From: CALCNS01 sp964425745
Lineage (GTDB): Bacteria; Bacillota; JAAYKD01
Assembly: GCA_964425745.1 (NCBI GenBank)
Contig: CAYRNW010000032.1
Span: 1-27,850 of the forward strand
Direction of reading: 5' to 3'
DNA: 27,850 nucleotides
The notes beneath the pieces were generated by a model. The model did no database searches. It was not told the origin of the DNA and saw nothing but the letters and a program-made list of their open reading frames with translations. Positions 7,591 to 15,072 of this stretch are shown one piece after another; the first letter of the stretch is position 1, and each line of letters starts with the position of its first letter. A program made the translations under genes and the position numbers.

Positions 7591-9408
7591 ATGGCAGAAT
7601 CCAGTGAAAAGAAAACCCATTCCTTACGAGAAAATTATCGTTGGCTAATGCAACAAATATGGGAACTCGACAAGACAATGTATCTCAATTTTGCAGCTTT
7701 TACCGTTGTCTGTGCATTAAAGCCTTTTGTAGGAATTTTGTTTCCTCGGTTCTTGCTTCAAGAACTCATGGGCAGTGCCAGAGCCCAAACCCTCGTTCTT
7801 ATGCTAATCGGCTTCTTCCTTTCCGGTGCGGGCCTCTTTTATGCTTATGCTCGCTTGCAACGTGCAAACTTAGCCAAGTCTATCCTTTTTCGAATTTCTG
7901 TTTTGCGTAAGCATCAAGATCAATGCTTAGAAACCGATTTCCCCAATACCGAAGATCCCAAATTCCTGACCGCTTCCCAAGTGGCCATGGATGGGCTCGA
8001 CGGCAACGGCTTAGGACTGGGAGGTGTAGTAGAACGTAGCTTCCTTATCTCTGGTAACCTGTTAGCGTTTCTTGGTTATTTAGCCTTATTGACCCGATTA
8101 AGCCCTTGGGTCTTGGCCTATCTGCTCTTCAATGCAGTTTTAAGCTACTATTTTACCATTGCTGCCAAAGAATACGAATCATCTCTTCGTCTCCCCTTTG
8201 CCGATCGCAACCGCCGCTTTATGTATTTATTCCACACGATGTATGACTTTGCATACGGAAAAGAACTGCGATTGCAAAATTACCGAGCAACCTTAGCCCA
8301 GAAGACCCACACTTCGCAACAAGAAATGTTGAACATTCGTCGGCAGATTTACAAAAAGAATTTTACTTCTCAGGCAGCCGATGCTCTTCTGTTACTGTTG
8401 CGGGAAGGCTTAGTATATATTTACCTGATTCGTCTCGTCATGCAGGGCAGTTTATCCATCCCCGATTTCACCATGTATTTTGCAACGGTGGCAGCCTTTG
8501 CTCAATGGTTCAAAGAAATGGTCGAACATTACGCTCACATTCGGGCACAAAATCATTACATCGATGACATTCGTCATTTTCAGGAACAACGAAACAATGA
8601 GGACGATCAAGAAAAACTCCCCTTGCCGGAAGCTCCTTACTCCATTGAATTTCGCAATGTCTCCTTTAAATATCCCCGCACCGAAAATTATGTCTTCCGC
8701 AACTTGAACCTGACCATTGAGCCGGGACAAAAGCTTGCCATCGTTGGACATAACGGAGCCGGGAAAACCACCTTCGTCAAGCTGCTCTGCCGTTTATATG
8801 AAGTCGAAGAAGGCGAAATCCTCCTCAATGGTATTCCGGTTCGCAAGTTTGACCGCGAAGCCTACTTCCATAAATTCTCAGTGGTCTTCCAGGACATTAA
8901 ACCCTTGGCCTTCCCGGTTGCTGAAAACATAACGCTCAGCGAAAACGGATATGATGAAGAGCGTCTCTGGAAAGCAATGGAAGCCGCCGATATTGCCGAG
9001 AAGGTGCGCAAGTTACCTTTGCAAGAAAAAACCCCGATGTTGAAGATTTTAGATCCGGAGGGTGTAGAATTCTCCGGTGGAGAAGCTCAAAAAGTGGCGA
9101 TTGCCCGAGCCTTGTATAAGCAAGGCGATATCCTGATCATGGATGAGCCCACCGCTGCTCTCGACGCATTAGCAGAAGCGCGAATCTACCAGGGTTTTGA
9201 CAAAGCCGTTCACGGACGAACCGCCATCTATATTTCGCACCGCTTAGCTTCTACTTACTTCTGTGATGTGATCGCAATGTTTGAACAAGGTGAAATCGTG
9301 GAATACGGAAGTCATGATCAGCTCATGCAACAAAATGGCAAATATGCCGATATGTTCGATACCCAAGCTCGTTATTACAAAGAGAATCCGGAGGTGGCAG
9401 GGCGATGA
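7591..9408 (+). CDS. ABC exporter half-transporter (TMD-NBD), first subunit
   Basis: The 605-aa protein joins an N-terminal membrane domain (about residues 30-340) to an ATPase domain. In the ATPase domain are Walker A GHNGAGKTT (about residue 387), Q-loop VFQDIKP, signature FSGGEAQK, Walker B ILIMDEPTAALD with catalytic Glu, and H-loop ISHRLAS. The ATG at 7591 is chosen over one at 7543 because GCGAGGG precedes it and 7543 lies inside the promoter. It overlaps the next exporter gene by ATGA, so the two are translationally coupled and likely form a heterodimer. No C39 peptidase domain and no precursor peptide gene are visible, so the cargo is unknown. Confidence 0.92.
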   Translation: MAESSEKKTHSLRENYRWLMQQIWELDKTMYLNFAAFTVVCALKPFVGILFPRFLLQELMGSARAQTLVLMLIGFFLSGAGLFYAYARLQRANLAKSILFRISVLRKHQDQCLETDFPNTEDPKFLTASQVAMDGLDGNGLGLGGVVERSFLISGNLLAFLGYLALLTRLSPWVLAYLLFNAVLSYYFTIAAKEYESSLRLPFADRNRRFMYLFHTMYDFAYGKELRLQNYRATLAQKTHTSQQEMLNIRRQIYKKNFTSQAADALLLLLREGLVYIYLIRLVMQGSLSIPDFTMYFATVAAFAQWFKEMVEHYAHIRAQNHYIDDIRHFQEQRNNEDDQEKLPLPEAPYSIEFRNVSFKYPRTENYVFRNLNLTIEPGQKLAIVGHNGAGKTTFVKLLCRLYEVEEGEILLNGIPVRKFDREAYFHKFSVVFQDIKPLAFPVAENITLSENGYDEERLWKAMEAADIAEKVRKLPLQEKTPMLKILDPEGVEFSGGEAQKVAIARALYKQGDILIMDEPTAALDALAEARIYQGFDKAVHGRTAIYISHRLASTYFCDVIAMFEQGEIVEYGSHDQLMQQNGKYADMFDTQARYYKENPEVAGR

Positions 9409-11183
9409 AAAAAGATTTACAAATCGGGTTGCGTTTTTACAAACTCGTGTATCGGTTGTATCCTGCATATTTACCGAAAGCGTTTTTGGCTGCATTCCTG
9501 CAAGCACTGGTTCCCTTCATTAACGTCATTTTACCCAAGCTGATCATCGATGAACTACTCGGTGCACAACGGGCGTCTCTACTCTTACAGCTGGTCCTCT
9601 TTGTTGCTTTGGGGAATGGTATTTTGAACGTGATCAACCGTTATATGACCTACCGCATGGACGAAGCTTATTATGATTTGATGCAGCGCATCGAATTGAA
9701 CATGGGTAATCACATCATGAATCTGGATTTCGAAATGTTAGAAGACCCCGCCATTTTGAATCAGAAAGATCAGGCCATCTTCCCTCTGCGCAATCAAGGT
9801 GTGATTCGCAATATGACGATGTATACGATGCAGTTGATTCAATACAGCTTGACCCTGATTGGCTTAATGGCAATCATCTCTCGCCTGAACCCGTTGTTGA
9901 TCGTCTTTATATTGGGAATCGTTTTTCTCAACAGTCGCATCTTCAAAAAGCAGCAAGCCAAGCAATATGAAATCTTCCAAGAAATGGTGCCTTTGAACCG
10001 ACGTTACGGCTACTACTTGGAGCTGACGACTGATTTCAGCGCAGCTAAGGATATCCGGCTTTTTCACATGAAACCCTATATTCATGATAAACTCAGCGAT
10101 TTTCACGAGAAGGATTGCGGCTTGTTTGTCAAGATGTTCGATATGTTCGGTAAATACGAAGGCATGTCTCAAGTGATCCTGCAAATGCAAATGGCCGTCA
10201 TCTATAGCTACATGGTCTGGCAAGTTTTTCTGAAACGCATCGGCATTGGTGATTTCAGCCTTTATGTCTCCGCTTCGGTTTCCTTTGCCAACCATATCTC
10301 CTTGCTCCTCAATAGTTATGTGGAGTATCGGCAATACTGCATTTACATTGGACGATATCTTGATTTTGAAGCCTTGCCAAAGAAAATAGCAGAAGGAACG
10401 GCAAAACCCGAAGTCCGGGAAGCACCATTGACACTTGAATTCAAAAACGTTTGGTTTAAATATCCGCGTAGTGAAGATTACACCTTGAAAGATGTCTCCC
10501 TTACGCTGCGCTCCGGTGAAAAGCTCTCGGTGGTGGGACCCAATGGAGCCGGTAAAACTACCTTCATTAAGTTGCTGTGTCGCTTGTATGCCCCGGAAAA
10601 AGGAGAGATCCTACTCAATGGGCGTAACATACAGGAATTCAGTGAAGAAGAATACTACAAATTGCTGGCTGTGGTCTTTCAGGATTTCAAGTTATTCTCT
10701 TTCAGCATTCGCGAGAATATTTGCATGAATCAACCCTGTGACCCCCAAGATGTGGAAGAAGCCTTGCAAAAAGCAGGCTTATCCGAACGCATTGCTCGTT
10801 TGCCCAAGGGGATCGATACCCCGCTTTACAAAAACTTTGAAGAAGATGGAATTGAGCTCTCCGGTGGTGAAATGCAAAAGCTGACCATTGCCCGGGCCGT
10901 CTACAAGGATTGTCCGATCGTGGTCTTAGATGAGCCCACCGCGGCCTTGGACCCTTACGCTGAATATGAGATTTACAGCAAATTCAACGATTTGGTGGAA
11001 GATCGCACCGCTATTTACATTTCTCACCGCTTGTCCAGCTGCCGCTTCTGTGATCATATTGCTGTTTTCAACGAAGGACGCTTGGTGGAATACGGAACCT
11101 GGGAAGAACTCGAAAAAGGTAACGGGCTTTATGCCGAAATGTGGCAGGCTCAGTCACAGTATTACGTGAGCCAAGGAGCATAG
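9405..11183 (+). CDS. ABC exporter half-transporter (TMD-NBD), second subunit
   Basis: The 592-aa partner of the preceding gene has the same layout. The membrane domain covers about residues 20-320. The ATPase domain has Walker A GPNGAGKTT (about residue 376), Q-loop VFQDFKLF, signature LSGGEMQK, Walker B IVVLDEPTAALD and H-loop ISHRLSS. Both partners keep the catalytic glutamate, so neither nucleotide site looks degenerate, unlike many heterodimeric exporters. The ATG lies in the ATGA overlap with the upstream gene, with GGTGGCAGGGCG as ribosome site. A terminator follows at 11206. Confidence 0.92.
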   Translation: MKKDLQIGLRFYKLVYRLYPAYLPKAFLAAFLQALVPFINVILPKLIIDELLGAQRASLLLQLVLFVALGNGILNVINRYMTYRMDEAYYDLMQRIELNMGNHIMNLDFEMLEDPAILNQKDQAIFPLRNQGVIRNMTMYTMQLIQYSLTLIGLMAIISRLNPLLIVFILGIVFLNSRIFKKQQAKQYEIFQEMVPLNRRYGYYLELTTDFSAAKDIRLFHMKPYIHDKLSDFHEKDCGLFVKMFDMFGKYEGMSQVILQMQMAVIYSYMVWQVFLKRIGIGDFSLYVSASVSFANHISLLLNSYVEYRQYCIYIGRYLDFEALPKKIAEGTAKPEVREAPLTLEFKNVWFKYPRSEDYTLKDVSLTLRSGEKLSVVGPNGAGKTTFIKLLCRLYAPEKGEILLNGRNIQEFSEEEYYKLLAVVFQDFKLFSFSIRENICMNQPCDPQDVEEALQKAGLSERIARLPKGIDTPLYKNFEEDGIELSGGEMQKLTIARAVYKDCPIVVLDEPTAALDPYAEYEIYSKFNDLVEDRTAIYISHRLSSCRFCDHIAVFNEGRLVEYGTWEELEKGNGLYAEMWQAQSQYYVSQGA

Positions 11184-11205
11184 ATTAAAAAGAGAAGAGG
11201 AAACG

Positions 11206-11242
11206 AAAAGCAGCTTGATCGATTTGATCCAGCTGCTTTTTC
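11206..11242 (+). terminator. Rho-independent terminator of the exporter operon
   Basis: 15-nt arms (11206-11220 and 11226-11240) with one mismatch enclose the loop GATTT, and the downstream arm ends in a T-run. It starts 22 bp after the exporter stop codon. Confidence 0.87.
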
Positions 11243-11446
11243 TCGTTCTCGATTTCCGTCTCTCTTTTATCTCTCTGTAAGAATATACTTTGGAGATTGC
11301 TCCAATGACATGATCCATAAAAACATTACCATGTTTGAGAAACGATGTATATAGAACTATTGTTCCTATGTGTGATTTGTACATACAATAGGCAAGGTTC
11401 ATTGCCCCCTTGCCTTTAGGTTCTCTACCCTACCTGTTGTATAGAA
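11243..11446. other. Intergenic region, no gene recognised
   Basis: About 200 bp lie between the exporter terminator and the stop codon of the XRE regulator. A small hairpin (GGCAAGG 11391-11397 with CCTTGCC 11408-11414) lies just beyond the regulator's 3' end but lacks a good T-tract on either strand. I looked for a short hydrophobic signal-peptide ORF of the kind paired with Rgg/PlcR regulators and found none with a ribosome site. Confidence 0.5.
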
Positions 11447-12043
11447 TTATGGATGGGAGGGAGTGGTATCATGAAAACTATAGCGTAAGTTGATGAGTGC
11501 GAACATGGTCCGAAGTGTTTCTTCGAACTCTTCGGTTCGTCCCAGCTGATGATAGGCATACAACTGGATTAGGCGATAAAACAGCCCACAAAACCCAACG
11601 ACAAAGCGTTTCTCCATAGTTAGGAAGGCTTGCTGGACCTCCAAGATCGCTTTCTCATAGTCCTTATCCTTTTGCATTTGGCAAAGGATGCGGTTGGCTT
11701 TCAGCATATGCTTCCAAGGCACTTTGGCATTATCCGGGTACTGTTCTGCTTCTTTTGTAATCTCTAGCCCTTGGATGTAATCCTGGCTAAGAATACACTG
11801 ACTCAACTCATATTGCATTTTGGAAATGGTGACGGGATCGTCGCAGTTCGAAAACTTAAACTGCGCTAACAAATCTTCTCCCAATCGCCTACCAAGCAGG
11901 ATTAGAAGCTCCGAAGAAGGCGTGCGCTCCCCTTTTTCAATCAGATAGATATACTTTTCGGTGCAAATCCCTTCCGCTAATTCGGTTCGAGACATGTTTT
12001 TGATATGTCTTAATTCCTTGATGATGATCCCAATTGGACTCAT
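11447..12043 (-). CDS. XRE-family regulator with short TPR-like C-terminus (Rgg/PlcR-like)
   Basis: The 198-aa protein starts at ATG 12043, preceded by AAAGGGGTG; an in-frame upstream start at 12106 lacks such a site. Residues 1-60 form a helix-turn-helix of the XRE type (ELRHIKNMSRTELAEGICTE, then YIYLIEKGERTPSSELL). The rest is helical with TPR-like spacing. Full-length Rgg/PlcR/Rap-type regulators are usually about 280-430 aa, so this one ends early. It may be a reduced form or a truncated gene. It converges on the exporter operon. Whether it controls that operon or responds to a peptide is unknown. Confidence 0.8.
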   Translation of the reverse strand: MSPIGIIIKELRHIKNMSRTELAEGICTEKYIYLIEKGERTPSSELLILLGRRLGEDLLAQFKFSNCDDPVTISKMQYELSQCILSQDYIQGLEITKEAEQYPDNAKVPWKHMLKANRILCQMQKDKDYEKAILEVQQAFLTMEKRFVVGFCGLFYRLIQLYAYHQLGRTEEFEETLRTMFALINLRYSFHDTTPSHP

Positions 12044-12111
12044 TTGTTCACCCCTTTCCAATACTACACAAATTTCGATGAGGGTTTTACAAATACCTTT
12101 TAACACTGCCT

Positions 12112-12157
12112 AAAGAAAACGAAAACAGCCGGTTTCATACGAACCAGCTGCTTTTTT
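12112..12157 (-). terminator. Terminator of the arsR-permease-thioredoxin operon
   Basis: On the minus strand an imperfect stem around AGCTGGTTC and GAAACCGGCT (one mismatch, one wobble) is followed by TGTTTTCGTTTTC. It lies about 40 bp after the stop of the mini-thioredoxin gene. The plus-strand side also ends in CTTTTTT, so it may work both ways. Confidence 0.65.
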
Positions 12158-12195
12158 ATGCTGCTTTTCATTTTTGTGAAGCGTGAAGGCTATCC

Positions 12196-12426
12196 TTATT
12201 TCAAAAAGCCTTTGATCTCTTCCACGCTGGGTACCTTGCCATAAACAACTACTTTTTCGTCAACGACGAGGGCGGGAGTGCGCATAACACCAAACGCCAT
12301 AATATCTTGCATTTCTTGAACCTTGACCACTTCTGCGGTGATTCCCATTTCAGATACAGCTTGACGAGCATTCGCTTCTAAGCTTTTGCATTTTGCACAA
12401 CCGGTTCCTAAAATTTTAATAATCAT
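12196..12426 (-). CDS. Thioredoxin-like small protein (redox-active disulfide protein 2 family)
   Basis: The 76-aa protein has a thioredoxin fold signature: beta strand MIIKILG, active site TGCAKC (Cys10 and Cys13), helix, then the cis-proline segment MRTPALVVDEKVVVYG. Proteins of this size and type often sit beside ArsP-like permeases and ArsR regulators in anaerobes. A role in reducing or handing over a thiol-bound metalloid is plausible but not shown. AGGAGGAG precedes the ATG. It lies 55 bp after the permease gene in the same operon. Confidence 0.85.
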   Translation of the reverse strand: MIIKILGTGCAKCKSLEANARQAVSEMGITAEVVKVQEMQDIMAFGVMRTPALVVDEKVVVYGKVPSVEEIKGFLK

Positions 12427-12481
12427 TTTCTAAACTCCTCCTACAATTCTATTGTTTACGCAGATTGAACTGCTGTAAAAC

Positions 12482-13486
12482 CTAAAGAAAGATGTGACCA
12501 AAGGCGTTAAAGGTATAACCGATGATCAGAATTCCGGCCGTTACAATAACGAAGAAGGTCGCTAAAAGCTTTGTTTTTACTACTTTCTTCAACATGATCA
12601 TCGACGGTAATGAAAGAGCGGTGACGGCCATCATGAATGAAAGGGCTGTGCCCAAGCCTACACCTTTTCCTACTAACGCTTCGGCAATCGGTAAGGTTCC
12701 GAAGATGTCGGCATACATGGGCACTCCAACGAAGGTTGCCAAAATGACCGAATACCATTTGTCTTGTCCAAGAACGGCGCTAATCATTTCCTCGGGGATG
12801 TAATTATGAATCGCTGCACCAATACCGACTCCAATCAGCACATATAACCAAACTTTATGAATGATATCTAAAACTTGTTCTTTGCCAAATTGCAGGCGGT
12901 CACGAACCGTCAATTCTTCGGGCTCGAGGTCCATCACTTTATTGCTGTAAACGAAGGCTTCAACATATTTTTCCATCTTTAACTTGCTGATTAGGGTTCC
13001 GCCAATCACGGCTAAGACCAGACCTACGATTACATAGGCAATCGCGATGCGCCAGTTGAAAATGCTGGCCAATAAGAGTACCGACGCCAAATCGACTAAG
13101 GGAGACGAGATCAGAAAGGAGAAGGAAACCCCAATCGGTAAGCCAGCGCTGGTGAAGCCAATGAACAACGGAATAGATGAACACGAGCAAAAGGGTGTGA
13201 TCGTTCCTAATAATGCTCCCAGGATATTGGCAGAGATTCCGTTGAATCGGCCTAAAATCTTACGCGTTCGTTCCGGTGGGAAGAAACTTTGGATGTATGA
13301 TACGGAGAAAATCAAGAACGACAACAGAATAAAGATTTTGATGACGTCATAGATGAAGAAGTGGATACTGCCGCCTAGGCGATCTTGGATCGATAAGCCA
13401 AAAACGCCTTCGACTAGCTTTTGTACCAAGACATATAACCATTCCATTTTCAATAACTGATTATTGAGCCATTCAAAGATAAACAT
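12482..13486 (-). CDS. Permease of the ArsP/DUF318 (UPF0718) family
   Basis: This 334-aa polytopic membrane protein has about eight hydrophobic segments. The family hallmark TPFCSCSSIPLFIGF (Cys100 and Cys102) is followed by GLPIGVSFSFLISSPLVDLAS, and a second symmetric half contains GVPMYADIFGTLPIAEAL. Characterised ArsP members export trivalent organoarsenicals, and the CSCSS cysteines are typical. Its place directly after an arsR gene (6-bp gap, ribosome site AAGGAG overlapping the arsR stop) supports arsenic-type efflux, though other substrates are possible for the wider family. Confidence 0.88.
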   Translation of the reverse strand: MFIFEWLNNQLLKMEWLYVLVQKLVEGVFGLSIQDRLGGSIHFFIYDVIKIFILLSFLIFSVSYIQSFFPPERTRKILGRFNGISANILGALLGTITPFCSCSSIPLFIGFTSAGLPIGVSFSFLISSPLVDLASVLLLASIFNWRIAIAYVIVGLVLAVIGGTLISKLKMEKYVEAFVYSNKVMDLEPEELTVRDRLQFGKEQVLDIIHKVWLYVLIGVGIGAAIHNYIPEEMISAVLGQDKWYSVILATFVGVPMYADIFGTLPIAEALVGKGVGLGTALSFMMAVTALSLPSMIMLKKVVKTKLLATFFVIVTAGILIIGYTFNAFGHIFL

Positions 13487-13492
13487 TCCGAT

Positions 13493-13852
13493 TTACTCCT
13501 TTGTTGTGCAGGTGTTGCAGTTTTGCGGCAAGTAGCGCTCTTTATCGGCAAATTTGGTACAGTCGGTTTTGAGCTGTGGATAAGCATCGAGATTGCCCAA
13601 GATACTCTTAAGGATCTCGCTCATCAGCGGGTCTTGAGAAACATAAGAGTAAAAGATAAAGCGCTCTTTGCGTTGATCATTGACGATGTTCAAATCTTTG
13701 AGTTTGGCTAAGTTGCGGGAAATCCGTGGCTGGGGAGCCTCTAAGATACCGCTCAGTTCACAAACGCATAACTCTTCTTGAAATAAAAGCACCAACATTC
13801 TCAAACGCGTTTCATCGGAAAGCAGTTTAAAGGTATTCATCAGCTGATCCAT
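13493..13852 (-). CDS. arsR: ArsR/SmtB-family metalloid-responsive repressor
   Basis: The 119-aa winged-helix regulator carries the classic ArsR sensor motif ELCVCEL (Cys29 and Cys31) at the start of the recognition-helix region, followed by APQPRISRNLAKLKDLNIV. This is the trivalent arsenic/antimony site of the E. coli-type ArsR. Extra cysteines at the C-terminus (NCNTC) could add a ligand. AAAGGAG precedes the ATG. As the first gene of the operon behind a tandem-repeat operator, it most likely represses itself, the permease and the mini-thioredoxin until metalloid binds. Confidence 0.92.
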   Translation of the reverse strand: MDQLMNTFKLLSDETRLRMLVLLFQEELCVCELSGILEAPQPRISRNLAKLKDLNIVNDQRKERFIFYSYVSQDPLMSEILKSILGNLDAYPQLKTDCTKFADKERYLPQNCNTCTTKE

Positions 13853-13876
13853 GGTTTTCTCCTTTGCTTGTCAAGT

Positions 13877-13908
13877 TCACATATTCGCATATCGCCATAT
13901 GACCATAT
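13877..13908 (-). promoter_or_regulatory. Probable ArsR operator: four tandem 8-bp repeats
   Basis: Read on the minus strand, the 32 bp are four consecutive units of the form ATATGNNN (GTC, GCG, CGA, TGA as the last three bases) with no gap. They begin at the -10 box and cover the expected transcription start, an ideal place for repressor binding. Neighbouring units also make the inverted repeat CATAT-N4-ATATG at 13888-13901. Confidence 0.72.
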
Positions 13909-13934
13909 TATAGCACAAAAAAATATCCTGTCAA
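13907..13934 (-). promoter_or_regulatory. Consensus sigma-A promoter of the arsR operon
   Basis: On the minus strand TTGACA (13934-13929), a 16-bp spacer and TATAAT (13912-13907) are both perfect hexamers. The -35 box lies in one arm of the hairpin 13922-13955, and the -10 runs into the tandem operator. Such a strong promoter needs tight repression, which fits ArsR control. Confidence 0.85.
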
Positions 13935-13955
13935 TCGATTATTTGACAGGATATT
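13917..13955 (-). terminator. Perfect 13-bp stem with T7 tail, overlapping the arsR -35 box
   Basis: Arms 13922-13934 and 13943-13955 are perfectly complementary around an 8-nt loop. On the minus strand the stem is followed by seven T. It would end transcripts coming from yitT, and the same DNA supplies the TTGACA of the arsR promoter. It could instead be a palindromic operator. Confidence 0.65.
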
Positions 13956-13968
13956 GTATTTTCATAAG

Positions 13969-14073
13969 TTGGGGACGGTTCTCCTCATCGGAGTTGGGGA
14001 GTTGGGGACGGTTCTCTCCCCTCAAAAATTTCCATAATTCAGGAAAAAAAGAGAGGGAGAGAACCGTCCCCAA
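13969..14073. repeat. REP-like palindromic repeat cluster (TTGGGGACGGTTCTC type)
   Basis: A 19-nt arm at 14002-14020 (TTGGGGACGGTTCTCTCCC) is matched by its exact reverse complement at 14055-14073, with a 34-nt centre. A further forward copy of the first 15 nt lies at 13969-13983. This is the shape of a REP doublet, the non-autonomous element mobilised by RAYT (REP-associated tyrosine transposase) proteins. No such transposase is in the window. The cluster sits between yitT and arsR. A piece of the same sequence occurs in etfA at 19893-19910. Confidence 0.82.
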
Positions 14074-14088
14074 GAATTAACCCAAGAA

Positions 14089-14958
14089 TTAGTTCCCGGA
14101 GGCGAGGCGCAAGGGGTGGAAGCCTTCGCCCAGGACTTCGTTGGATTCAACAATAATCGTGAACGCTTTAGGATCCACCATTTTGACCGCTTTCTCTATG
14201 ATGAACATTTCTTTATTACTACAAGCTACCATGACCACTTGTTTATCGGTTTCGCTGTATCCTCCCCTGCCATGCAAAATGGTGGACCCACGACCACTCA
14301 TCTGATCGATAGTATCCGAAACCACCTGCCCATGGTCGGTCACAATCAAGGCCATCTTCCCAGCGTTGATGCCATACATCAGCTGATCGACCACCTGAGA
14401 GAAGAGATAGGCAATCATCATGCCGTAGATAACGCCATCGATATCCTTGAAAATGATGCCGCCAGCCAGCACAACGGTTGCATCAAAAGCCAATATGATT
14501 TTCCCCAAAGGCAAATGCGGCTTGATTGCTTTGACATACATGGTCAAGAAATCCGTGCCTCCGGTCGAGGAATGCCGCAAGTAAATCATAGCGTAACCGA
14601 ACCCCGCCAAAACACCGGTGGAGATTGCCGCCAAGAAACGATCTCCCTGATACACCGGGAAAAGCGGTGCCAGGTAATCGATGAATACGGATGAAATCAC
14701 CATGCAGCGCAAAGAGCGCAGAAAAAAACCTTTGCCTAAGCGGCGAAAGGTCAATAAAATGATGGGGATGTTCAATAACAAGGTGGTCGTGCCAATCGGC
14801 GCTCCGGTCAAGCGGAACAAGATGATTGCGATTCCGGAAATTCCCGTCATGGGAAATTTCGCTGTAACGGCAAAGTTATAAATCCCCACTGCAATTAAGA
14901 TACTTCCCAGGATCTCGATTGCAATATCGGTGCTCACTTTTTTAAATTTTTGCTTCAT
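14089..14958 (-). CDS. YitT family membrane protein
   Basis: The 289-aa protein has an N-terminal block of about five to six membrane helices (family marks: GIYNFAVTAKFPMTGISGIA, TGVLAGFGYAMIYLRHSSTGGTDF) and a C-terminal soluble DUF2179 domain (about residues 205-280, SGRGSTILHGRGGYSETDK). The function of the family is not established. Start at ATG 14958, preceded by AAGGGGG; an upstream in-frame start at 15018 falls inside the leader hairpin and is rejected. It has its own promoter at 15040-15068 and a long hairpin in the leader. Confidence 0.88.
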   Translation of the reverse strand: MKQKFKKVSTDIAIEILGSILIAVGIYNFAVTAKFPMTGISGIAIILFRLTGAPIGTTTLLLNIPIILLTFRRLGKGFFLRSLRCMVISSVFIDYLAPLFPVYQGDRFLAAISTGVLAGFGYAMIYLRHSSTGGTDFLTMYVKAIKPHLPLGKIILAFDATVVLAGGIIFKDIDGVIYGMMIAYLFSQVVDQLMYGINAGKMALIVTDHGQVVSDTIDQMSGRGSTILHGRGGYSETDKQVVMVACSNKEMFIIEKAVKMVDPKAFTIIVESNEVLGEGFHPLRLASGN

Positions 14959-14978
14959 TTCAATCCCCCTTATCTCAC

Positions 14979-15032
14979 AAAAAAAGAGCGCCTTGCAAAC
15001 AAACATTATCATTCGCAAAATCGCTCTTTTAT
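14979..15032 (-). terminator. Hairpin with T-run: terminator of the upstream operon and/or yitT leader attenuator
   Basis: On the minus strand AAAAGAGCG pairs with CGCTCTTTT. An inner TTGC/GCAA stem and a loop of about 18 nt lie between them, and a run of seven T follows. It lies 40 bp past the methyltransferase stop, so it can end that transcript. It also lies between the yitT promoter (15040-15068) and the yitT ribosome site, so it would act as a 5'-leader terminator for yitT. Confidence 0.75.
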
Positions 15033-15039
15033 TACTTGT

Positions 15040-15068
15040 AGATTAACATTTATTGGGATTTTTGTCAA
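15040..15068 (-). promoter_or_regulatory. Promoter of yitT, upstream of the leader hairpin
   Basis: On the minus strand TTGACA (15068-15063), a 17-bp spacer and TAATCT (15045-15040), with TGT giving an extended -10. Transcription would start near 15033, right at the 5' edge of the hairpin. Confidence 0.7.
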
Positions 15069-15072
15069 CCCC

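Noticed and set aside
7641..7910. Internal alternative-frame ORFs within the exporter genes
   Set aside because: They lie wholly inside genes with intact ABC motifs and show no independent signals.
11154..11402. 82-aa minus-strand frame after the exporter, considered as a signal-peptide precursor for the XRE regulator
   Set aside because: It overlaps the exporter terminator and 3' end, has no clear ribosome site and lacks a secretion-type N-terminus.
11391..11414. GGCAAGG/CCTTGCC hairpin as terminator of the XRE gene
   Set aside because: The stem is short and lacks a T-tract on the minus strand; it is kept only as a note on the intergenic region.
13969..14073. REP doublet as a possible small RNA gene
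   Set aside because: The inverted symmetry and recurrence elsewhere in the window fit a REP element; no promoter or T-run tail supports a defined transcript.
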